Source of the DNA: Bacillota bacterium
Lineage (GTDB): Bacteria; Bacillota; Clostridia; Lachnospirales; Lachnospiraceae
Length of the DNA: 7,097 nucleotides
Assembly (NCBI GenBank): GCA_023392995.1
Contig: JAEWMZ010000483.1
Location: 1 to 7,097 of the forward strand
Reading direction: 5' to 3'
Part shown: positions 1 through 5,406 of the stretch, piece by piece
How positions within the stretch are numbered: position 1 is the stretch's first letter
How the letters are laid out: every line of letters starts with the position of its first letter
The notes under the pieces: model-generated
Databases searched by the model: none
What the model was told of the DNA's origin: nothing
What the model saw: only the letters and a program-made list of their open reading frames with translations
Translations under genes and position numbers: made by a program

Positions 1-32
1 AGTTAATAATAGTAGCAGACTGCCCATGCCGC

Positions 33-60
33 TTTACATAAACTTTACATAAACTGAACA
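33..60 (+). promoter_or_regulatory. Pho box (PhoP-binding direct repeats) upstream of pstS
   Basis: Two identical consecutive 11-base units, TTTACATAAAC, occupy 33-43 and 44-54. A third, weaker unit begins TGAACA at 55-60, so the hexamers start exactly 11 bases apart (33, 44, 55). This matches the known Bacillus-type PhoP site, TT(A/C/T)ACA repeated with 5-base spacers. One helical turn per unit suits binding of PhoP dimers to one face of the DNA. The position upstream of pstS, with the cognate phoP in the same locus, supports autoregulation. Binding is inferred, not shown. Confidence 0.87.
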
Positions 61-64
61 TTAC

Positions 65-70
65 TATGGT
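65..70 (+). promoter_or_regulatory. Candidate -10 element of the pstS promoter
   Basis: TATGGT begins 10 bases after the end of the second perfect Pho-box unit, about where the -10 lies in PhoP/PhoB-activated promoters, whose Pho box replaces the -35. Transcription would then start near position 77. The match to TATAAT is imperfect, as expected for an activator-dependent promoter. An alternative is TATTGT at 101-106, preceded by TG in extended -10 spacing, but it lies about 40 bases past the Pho box. Confidence 0.35.
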
Positions 71-140
71 ATTACGAATTTAAATTTAATGTTATTTTGA
101 TATTGTAAGAAATGAAGAGAAGAAAACGAAGCGAATTGAA

Positions 141-146
141 AAGGAG
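141..146 (+). promoter_or_regulatory. Ribosome binding site that fixes the pstS start
   Basis: AAGGAG ends 7 bases before the ATG at 154. The in-frame ATG at 112 has no comparable purine-rich site in front of it, so 154 is the likely start. Confidence 0.85.
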
Positions 147-153
147 AGTTAAA

Positions 154-1074
154 ATGAGGAGAACAATTAAAGGAATAGCAGCGCTTTTATTAACGTTAGT
201 TTTTGTTATCGGTAGTTTTACTGCATGCGCAGGTAAAGATAGTACAAAAGAGGATAATACAGATACGAATACTTCTACAGAGACACCGGATACCTCAACA
301 GACACACCAGCAGATAATTCCAATGAGACAGCAGATTTAAGCGGAACAATCACTATGGCAGGCTCCACATCAATGGAGAAGATTGCAAATGCAGCCGCTG
401 AAAGCTTTATGGTAAAATACCCGGATGTAACAGTTACAGCAGAGTTTACAGGTTCCGGTGCTGGTATTGAAGCAGTAACGGCTGGAACAGTTGATATCGG
501 TAATTCCTCCAGAAACTTAAAAGATACGGAGCTTAGCGCAGGCATAGTTGAAAATGTTGTTGCAATCGATGGTATTGCGGTAATCCTCGATCCGGCTAGT
601 AAGGTAACGAACTTAACAAAAGATCAGCTGGTTCAGATTTATACCGGTGCAGTAACGAACTGGAGCGAAGTTGGCGGAGCGAATCAACCAATCGTAGTAA
701 TCGGAAGAGAAGCAGGTTCTGGTACGAGATCCGCATTTGAAGAATTACTAAAGGTAGAAGATGCTTGCAAGTATTCCAACGAAATTAACAGCAGTGGTGG
801 CGTTTTAGCAAAAGTTGCATCAACAGCGGGCGCAATTGGTTATGTATCACTTGATGTTGTAGATAGCTCAGTAGTAACCGTAAGCCTTGATAATGTAGCA
901 CCTACAGAGGAAAATATTAAAGCGGGTACTTACTTATTAAGCAGACCATTTATCATGGCTACCAAAGGTGCTGTAGATCAACAGTCAGAATTAGTGCAAG
1001 CATTCCTTAACTATATGTTATCAGCAGAAGGCCAGGAATTAGTAAAGAGTGTTGGATTAATCACAGTAAAATAA
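154..1074 (+). CDS. pstS: PstS, phosphate-binding lipoprotein of the Pst ABC transporter
   Basis: This is the extracytoplasmic receptor that captures inorganic phosphate and delivers it to the PstC/PstA channel. From the ATG at 154 it has 306 residues. Residues 1-24 form a lipoprotein signal peptide (basic MRRTIK, hydrophobic core, FTAC lipobox) with Cys25 as the predicted lipid anchor. A Thr/Asp/Asn-rich linker of about 35 residues follows and probably acts as a flexible tether. The PBP-like phosphate-binding domain carries the expected ligand loops: GSTSM (70-74), TGSGAG (99-104), GNSSRN (116-121) and GREAGSGTRSAFEE (184-197). An in-frame ATG at 112 would add 14 mostly basic residues, but it lacks a ribosome binding site and would spoil the signal peptide. 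The gene is first in the operon, directly after the Pho box. Family assignment is secure; phosphate specificity follows from motifs and neighbours. Confidence 0.96.
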   Translation: MRRTIKGIAALLLTLVFVIGSFTACAGKDSTKEDNTDTNTSTETPDTSTDTPADNSNETADLSGTITMAGSTSMEKIANAAAESFMVKYPDVTVTAEFTGSGAGIEAVTAGTVDIGNSSRNLKDTELSAGIVENVVAIDGIAVILDPASKVTNLTKDQLVQIYTGAVTNWSEVGGANQPIVVIGREAGSGTRSAFEELLKVEDACKYSNEINSSGGVLAKVASTAGAIGYVSLDVVDSSVVTVSLDNVAPTEENIKAGTYLLSRPFIMATKGAVDQQSELVQAFLNYMLSAEGQELVKSVGLITVK

Positions 1075-1100
1075 TTCATCATTAGAATTATACAGTAAGA

Positions 1101-1137
1101 AGGAAGAGCTGCATCTGCTAAGGGGGAGGCTCTTCCT
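1101..1137 (+). other. Intercistronic hairpin between pstS and pstC
   Basis: AGGAAGAGC (1101-1109) pairs perfectly with GCTCTTCCT (1129-1137), leaving a loop of about 19 bases that contains a G-run. No T-tract follows on either strand, so this is not a standard intrinsic terminator. In Bacillus subtilis the pstS part of the pst mRNA is known to accumulate above the distal part through post-transcriptional effects. A stem here could protect the 3' end of a pstS transcript or cause partial attenuation. That role is inferred. Confidence 0.6.
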
Positions 1138-1184
1138 AAAGCTGTTATTATAGATACGCATTTTATGTTAATAAAGGAGTCAAT

Positions 1185-2123
1185 ATGATTGATAAGAGCA
1201 TCTCTATCATAGGTAGTTATAAAACAAAAAAGACAGTGGAAAAAGTAGCAGGTTATATCTTTACGGCTTGTGCTTTCTTTACGGTTTTAGCTGTCTTTTC
1301 AATTACCCTATACATGTTTATCAGTGGAACACCAGCAATCTTTAAAGTTGGCTTAAAGGATATTTTATTCAGCTCCGTATGGAAGCCGACGGCTTCCGAA
1401 CCGAGCTTTGGTATCTTATATGTAATTCTAACGTCACTTCTTGGAACGGCTATGGCAATATTAATCGGTGTTCCGATTGGCGTATTAACGGCTGTATTCT
1501 TAGCAGAAACCGCTCCTAAGAGATTGGCAAATATTGTCCGCCCTGCTGTAGAGCTTCTGGCGGGTATTCCTTCCGTAATTTATGGTTTAATTGGTATTCT
1601 CATTTTATGTCCCTTCATTTATAAATTAGAAATGCTAGTCTTCAAAGATTCAACAACCCACCAATTTACTGGCGGCTCCAACTTAATATCAGCTGTTTTA
1701 GTGTTGGCCATTATGATATTACCAACGGTAATTAACATAAGCGAAGCGGCCCTCAAGGCAGTTCCAGGGCACTATAAGCATGCATCCTTAGCTCTGGGTG
1801 CAACAAAAATACAGACGATATTTAAAGTAATTATTCCTGCCGCAAAATCAGGTATTGTTACTGCGATTGTACTGGGTGTGGGCCGGGCAATCGGTGAGGC
1901 GATGGCAATCAGTTTAGTAGCCGGTAATAGCGCCAATCTGCCGTTACTGTTTAATTCCGTCCGCTTTTTAACTACAGCGGTTGTAAGTGAAATGTCATAT
2001 GCGGCAGGGACACATAAACAAGTATTATTTACGATTGGTTTAGTTTTATTCTTATTTATTATGTTAATAAATCTCGTTTTGAACCGCCTAATGAAGGGAG
2101 GAGCAAAAGATGCCAACAGCTAG
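1185..2123 (+). CDS. pstC: PstC, phosphate ABC transporter permease
   Basis: This is one of the two membrane subunits forming the phosphate channel. It has 312 residues, close to the family norm, with about six hydrophobic segments (roughly 22-48, 76-106, 122-146, 165-186, 222-247, 278-300). The ABC-permease EAA loop, which docks onto the ATPase, runs from about E187 to A220, with EAALKAVP, LGATK and the closing IIPAA. The stretch RPAVELLAGIPSVIYG (119-134) is typical of Pst permeases, and ELLAGIPS recurs in related form in PstA. The ATG at 1185 is preceded by AAAGGAG with 5-base spacing. Its last 14 bases overlap pstA, implying translational coupling and equal subunit production. PstC is distinguished from PstA by its position after pstS and by the longer region between transmembrane segments 3 and 4. 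Confidence 0.95.
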   Translation: MIDKSISIIGSYKTKKTVEKVAGYIFTACAFFTVLAVFSITLYMFISGTPAIFKVGLKDILFSSVWKPTASEPSFGILYVILTSLLGTAMAILIGVPIGVLTAVFLAETAPKRLANIVRPAVELLAGIPSVIYGLIGILILCPFIYKLEMLVFKDSTTHQFTGGSNLISAVLVLAIMILPTVINISEAALKAVPGHYKHASLALGATKIQTIFKVIIPAAKSGIVTAIVLGVGRAIGEAMAISLVAGNSANLPLLFNSVRFLTTAVVSEMSYAAGTHKQVLFTIGLVLFLFIMLINLVLNRLMKGGAKDANS

Positions 2124-2991
2124 TATATATGATAAAAAATTCAGAGCCTCCGATATGCTGATTCATGGCATAATCTATTTTTGCGCATCCATCTCAATTA
2201 TTGTTCTTGCAGTGATTGTCGGATATGTAAGCTTTCGCGGTATTTCAGCTGTAAACTGGTCCTTCCTGACCAATGTGCCAAGCACCATAAAAGGTACCTT
2301 TGGTATTGCCGGTAATATAGTTAACACCTTGTACATCATAATTCTTACCTTAATTATAGCGATTCCTTTGGGTGTAGGAGCAGCAATTTACTTAAATGAA
2401 TATGCAAGACCGGGTAAAATCGTTCGATTGATTGAGTTTACCACAGAAACATTAGCGGGTATTCCATCTATTATCTTTGGTCTGTTCGGTTATGTGTTTT
2501 TTGGAACAACGTTAAAATTAGGTTATTCCGTATTAACAGGCGCTCTGACATTAACATTAATGGTACTCCCTTTAATTACAAGAAATACCCAGGAGGCATT
2601 AAAAACAGTTCCCACCAGTTACCGAAGCGGTGCCTTGGGCATCGGTGCAACGAAATGGTATATGATTCGTACCATTCTCCTGCCCTCCGCGATGCCCGGT
2701 ATTATTACAGGTATTATCCTTTCCATTGGACGTATCGTCGGTGAATCAGCGGCGCTGCTATTTACCGCAGGAAGTGGCTATTTGCTACCGAAGTTCGGTA
2801 AATTTGGTGAAGGCTTACTTGAAAAGGTTCTTCAACCGGGAGGAACCCTGACAATACAGATGTATCTGAAGATGGAAGAAGGAAAGTATAGTATTTCCTT
2901 TGGGATCGCGTTTGTATTGCTGATCATCGTGTTTGGAATTAATATGCTTACAAAATATTTATCTAAAAAACTCGATGTAAATAGACAATAA
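2110..2991 (+). CDS. pstA: PstA, phosphate ABC transporter permease
   Basis: This is the second membrane subunit and the heterodimer partner of PstC. It has 293 residues and about six membrane segments (roughly 17-41, 68-96, 112-132, 138-156, 196-220, 262-281). The conserved ETLAGIPSIIFGLFGY stretch lies at 113-128. The EAA loop spans about E162-P196 and includes QEALKTVPTSYRSGALGIGATK and the LLPSAMPG ending. GRIVGESAALLFTAG (207-221) is characteristic of PstA. The ATG at 2110 lies inside the end of pstC, and its ribosome binding site (AGGGAGGAG, 2095-2103) is embedded in pstC codons, so ribosomes finishing pstC can reinitiate here. A 140-base gap separates it from pstB, an unusually loose junction within a transporter core. 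Confidence 0.95.
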   Translation: MPTASIYDKKFRASDMLIHGIIYFCASISIIVLAVIVGYVSFRGISAVNWSFLTNVPSTIKGTFGIAGNIVNTLYIIILTLIIAIPLGVGAAIYLNEYARPGKIVRLIEFTTETLAGIPSIIFGLFGYVFFGTTLKLGYSVLTGALTLTLMVLPLITRNTQEALKTVPTSYRSGALGIGATKWYMIRTILLPSAMPGIITGIILSIGRIVGESAALLFTAGSGYLLPKFGKFGEGLLEKVLQPGGTLTIQMYLKMEEGKYSISFGIAFVLLIIVFGINMLTKYLSKKLDVNRQ

Positions 2992-3119
2992 AGCTGACAG
3001 GGCGAATACAGGTTTTCTAATTAGGGAAACAGTGGTGCAATTGCAGCAGCTTTTATGAGAGGGAACGACATCTCATAACTTATATCGTTGATAAAAAAGG
3101 CTCCGTCAAAAACGACGGA
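2990..3119 (+). other. Structured pstA-pstB intercistronic region
   Basis: This gap contains several inverted repeats. AAAGCTG (2990-2996) can pair with CAGCTTT (3047-3053). GTTTTC (3012-3017) pairs with GGAAAC-type sequence at 3025-3030, with one G-U. TGCAATTGCA (3036-3045) is a 10-base palindrome. TTATGAGA (3053-3060) pairs perfectly with TCTCATAA (3071-3078). TCCGTC (3102-3107) pairs with GACGGA (3114-3119) just before the pstB ribosome binding site. No stem is followed by a T-run and I see no good promoter. The likely role is mRNA processing, stability or translational tuning of pstB (inference). Confidence 0.5.
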
Positions 3120-3121
3120 TT

Positions 3122-3126
3122 GGAGG
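3122..3126 (+). promoter_or_regulatory. Ribosome binding site that fixes the pstB start
   Basis: GGAGG lies 5 bases before the ATG at 3132 and 8 bases before the ATG at 3135. The in-frame TTG at 3120 overlaps this site, so it cannot be the start that the site serves. The site begins 3 bases after the TCCGTC/GACGGA hairpin. Confidence 0.8.
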
Positions 3127-3131
3127 AAGCT

Positions 3132-3890
3132 ATGATGAAAGATAAAATCATTACAAAGGACTTGAATTTATACTACGGTACAAACCATGCTTTAAAAAAC
3201 GTAGCAATGAACATTAAAGAAAAATCAATTACGGCCTTTATTGGCCCGTCCGGTTGCGGAAAGTCAACCTTTTTAAAGACTTTAAATAGAATGAACGATT
3301 TAATTCCCAGTGTTAAAATAGAAGGAACCGTTATGCTGGATGGAGAGAATATCTACGACCCGAGGGTTGATACCACACTGCTTCGAAAAAAAATTGGTAT
3401 GGTATTCCAGCAGCCAAATCCCTTTCCCATGTCAATCTATGATAATGTTGCTTATGGCCCGAGAATCCATGGAATTAAGTCGAAAGCAAAATTAGATGAG
3501 CTGGTGGAAGAAAGTCTAAAAGGTGCGGCGCTATTTGATGAAGTTAAGGACCGCTTAAAGAAATCTGCGTTAGGTTTGTCCGGCGGACAGCAGCAAAGAC
3601 TCTGTATTGCCAGAGCATTAGCTGTAGAACCGGAGGTTTTACTGATGGATGAGCCAACTTCTGCGCTGGATCCGATTTCCACCTTAAAAATTGAGGACCT
3701 GATGTCTGAGCTTAAGGAGAAATATACCGTTGCGATTGTAACTCATAATATGCAGCAGGCGGCTCGTATTTCCGACTATACAGCCTTTTTCCTGGTAGGA
3801 GAAGTCGTAGAGTTCGCAGCAACCGATGCCTTATTTACAAGACCGGAGGATAAGAGAACAGAAGATTATATTACGGGAAGATTCGGTTGA
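3132..3890 (+). CDS. pstB: PstB, phosphate ABC transporter ATP-binding protein
   Basis: This cytoplasmic ATPase drives phosphate import by hydrolysing ATP on the PstC/PstA heterodimer. All nucleotide-binding motifs are intact (252-residue numbering): Walker A GPSGCGKST (38-46), Q-loop VFQQPNPFPMSIYDNVAYG (91-109, a PstB hallmark), signature LSGGQQQR (149-156), Walker B VLLMDEP (169-175) with catalytic Glu174, D-loop SALD (177-180) and switch His205 (THNMQQA). The length is normal for PstB. The start is placed at the ATG at 3132, 5 bases after GGAGG; the adjacent ATG at 3135 is nearly as likely and would remove one Met. An upstream in-frame TTG at 3120 overlaps the ribosome binding site. PstB is usually highly conserved, and the assignment is secure. 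Confidence 0.96.
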   Translation: MMKDKIITKDLNLYYGTNHALKNVAMNIKEKSITAFIGPSGCGKSTFLKTLNRMNDLIPSVKIEGTVMLDGENIYDPRVDTTLLRKKIGMVFQQPNPFPMSIYDNVAYGPRIHGIKSKAKLDELVEESLKGAALFDEVKDRLKKSALGLSGGQQQRLCIARALAVEPEVLLMDEPTSALDPISTLKIEDLMSELKEKYTVAIVTHNMQQAARISDYTAFFLVGEVVEFAATDALFTRPEDKRTEDYITGRFG

Positions 3891-3934
3891 TCGTTCCTGA
3901 CGAATAAGAGAACTCGTTTCTTGGTCTATCCTGT

Positions 3935-3963
3935 TTGACACTGTTTAGCCAGATGATTATAAT
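3935..3963 (+). promoter_or_regulatory. Consensus sigma-A-type promoter upstream of phoU
   Basis: TTGACA (3935-3940) and TATAAT (3958-3963) are both perfect consensus hexamers, separated by exactly 17 bases. Transcription would start near 3970, giving a leader of about 48 bases before the phoU ATG. No Pho-box repeats are visible around it. It probably supplies constitutive transcription of phoU-phoP-phoR. Activity is inferred from sequence alone. Confidence 0.8.
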
Positions 3964-3971
3964 TGAATAAG

Positions 3972-3993
3972 AAGAAGTCTATTTGGATTTCTT
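3972..3993 (+). other. Small hairpin at the 5' end of the predicted phoU leader
   Basis: AAGAAGTC (3972-3979) pairs with GATTTCTT (3986-3993), including one G-U pair, around a 6-base loop. It would lie at the very start of a transcript from the consensus promoter, upstream of the phoU ribosome binding site. The stem is A+T-rich and weak. It might stabilise the 5' end of the RNA. Confidence 0.3.
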
Positions 3994-4017
3994 TGATCTA
4001 AATAAAAGGAGGTTATT

Positions 4018-4680
4018 ATGACAGCCAGATTAACGTTTGAACATGAATTAATGTTACTTAGAGATAACTTGACTGAAATGGGGCAATTAATTGAGAATGC
4101 TATAGATAAGACTTTAAAAGCTTTTGAGACGGAGGATGAAGAGCTTGCAAAAGAGATTATTCAGGGAGACCGTAATATTAATGATATTGAGAAAACCATC
4201 GAATCCAGATGTCTGTCCCTAATCTTAAAGCAGCAGCCGGTAGCAAGAGATTTAAGAGTAGTTACTACCGCCTTGAAGGTGGTAACGGATATGGAGCGTA
4301 TTGGTGATCATGCTGCAGATATTGCAGAATTGATTATTCGTGAAAAAAGAGAACCCATTTATAATCTAGTAAAGCATATTCCAGAGATGGGAAAGGTAGC
4401 AAAGGAAATGGTGCATGATGCAGTAGTTGCTTTTACTACTCTTGATATTGATAAAGCCAGAAGGATTATTCAAAAGGATGATGTGGTGGATGATTTATTT
4501 GATAAGGTAAAGGAGGAAGTCGCAACAATTCTTAGAACCTCCAATGAACATGTTGATCAATGCGTCGATATTTTGATGATTGCAAAATATTTTGAACGAA
4601 TTGGTGATCATGCAGTTAATCTCTGTGAATGGACAGAATTTAATGAAACAGGATCCGTAAATAATATCAGAATATTATAA
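4018..4680 (+). CDS. phoU: PhoU, phosphate transport/signalling regulator
   Basis: PhoU is a cytoplasmic, all-helical protein that links the Pst transporter to the PhoR kinase and restrains phosphate uptake and Pho signalling when phosphate is plentiful. The 220 residues match the family size and show the two tandem three-helix repeats. Each repeat ends in the metal-cluster motif: DMERIGDHAADIAE (91-104) and YFERIGDHAVNLCEW (191-205). The conserved RDLR (78-81) is also present. The ATG at 4018 follows AAAGGAGG by 5 bases. A consensus promoter ends 54 bases upstream, so the gene may be expressed even when the pstS promoter is off, which fits a negative regulator. The phoP gene starts 14 bases after its stop. 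The family call is very secure; the signalling role here comes from family knowledge. Confidence 0.96.
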   Translation: MTARLTFEHELMLLRDNLTEMGQLIENAIDKTLKAFETEDEELAKEIIQGDRNINDIEKTIESRCLSLILKQQPVARDLRVVTTALKVVTDMERIGDHAADIAELIIREKREPIYNLVKHIPEMGKVAKEMVHDAVVAFTTLDIDKARRIIQKDDVVDDLFDKVKEEVATILRTSNEHVDQCVDILMIAKYFERIGDHAVNLCEWTEFNETGSVNNIRIL

Positions 4681-4694
4681 CCGGGGGGAAGTGC

Positions 4695-5381
4695 ATGGAA
4701 AAAGTATATGTTATTGAGGATGATGAGAGTATTCGAGAGCTGTTAAAGGTTGCGCTGGAAGGCTTTGGCTATCAGATCAGGGCCTATGAGATGGCGGAAC
4801 AGGCTTTGCTGGATATGAAAGAAGATAAACCGGATCTGGTTTTATGTGATGTAATGCTGCCCGGTATGGATGGTCTTTCTGCAATTAAATTACTTCGTCA
4901 GGATACTCAGTTGAAAAATGTGCCAGTCATATGCCTTACGGCAAAGGATAAAGAGCTGGATAAGGTAATGGGACTTGATGTTGGAGCGGATGATTATATT
5001 ACTAAGCCCTTTGGCGTGTTGGAGCTGGCGGCGAGAATCCGGTCCTTGCTTCGTAGATCAAATCGTGAGGATAGCCCGGATATTATCCGTTTCTTAACTC
5101 TTGTCATTAATCCGGCAACCAGAGAAGTCCGAAATAACGGTGTCTTAGTTGAGCTGACCTACAAAGAATATGAGCTTTTGCTCTATCTGATTGAACATAA
5201 TACCCGTGTAGTAACCAGGGATGAGTTACTGAATCATATCTGGGGATATGAATATGACGGAGAGACAAGAACGCTCGATATTCATATACGTACCCTGCGG
5301 CAGAAGCTCGGTAACATTGGAGCTGACTGTATTCGAACGGTACGCAGTGTGGGCTATCGATTTGCTAAGCCAGAGTACTAA
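4695..5381 (+). CDS. phoP: PhoP/PhoB-type response regulator (OmpR family)
   Basis: This is the DNA-binding output protein of the phosphate two-component system. Residues 1-120 form the receiver domain: acidic pair D9/D10, phosphoacceptor D52 in LVLCDVMLPGMDG, T82 (LTAK) and K104 (TKPF). Residues about 130-225 form the OmpR-type winged helix, with TYKEYELLLYL (155-165), a probable recognition helix around TRTLDIHIRTLRQKLG (191-206) and the C-terminal hairpin IRTVRSVGYRF (213-223). The 228-residue length is normal. The ATG is preceded by a G-rich ribosome binding site (GGGGGGAAG, 4683-4691). Placement between phoU and a PhoR-like kinase identifies it as the phosphate regulator, and its expected target is the repeat at 33-60. 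Without context, motifs alone would only say OmpR family. Confidence 0.92.
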   Translation: MEKVYVIEDDESIRELLKVALEGFGYQIRAYEMAEQALLDMKEDKPDLVLCDVMLPGMDGLSAIKLLRQDTQLKNVPVICLTAKDKELDKVMGLDVGADDYITKPFGVLELAARIRSLLRRSNREDSPDIIRFLTLVINPATREVRNNGVLVELTYKEYELLLYLIEHNTRVVTRDELLNHIWGYEYDGETRTLDIHIRTLRQKLGNIGADCIRTVRSVGYRFAKPEY

Positions 5382-5389
5382 AATTTAAC

Positions 5390-5401
5390 GGGGAGGAGGA
5401 G
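5390..5401 (+). promoter_or_regulatory. Strong ribosome binding site serving a TTG start (phoR)
   Basis: GGGGAGGAGGAG ends 5 bases before the TTG at 5407. There is no in-frame ATG nearby that would keep the N-terminal membrane segment, so the TTG is the start. A strong site may compensate for the weak start codon. Confidence 0.8.
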
Positions 5402-5406
5402 TTTCC

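Noticed and set aside
72..545. Long minus-strand open frame opposite pstS
   Set aside because: It is the shadow of pstS codons: low-complexity Val/Ser/Ala-rich product, no ribosome binding site, and the plus-strand protein has clear family motifs.
1101..1150. Intrinsic terminator after pstS
   Set aside because: The stem is good but is followed by AAAGCTGTTATT rather than a T-run, and the operon clearly continues.
1772..2116. Minus-strand open frame opposite pstC
   Set aside because: It mirrors the EAA loop and last membrane helices of pstC and has no recognisable domain or start signal.
3120..3131. TTG start for pstB adding MEEA
   Set aside because: The TTG overlaps the GGAGG site that serves the ATG at 3132/3135, and nothing suitable lies before it.
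3452..3682. Minus-strand open frame opposite pstB
   Set aside because: It lies wholly over the conserved signature and Walker B region of pstB, so it is a by-product of that coding sequence.
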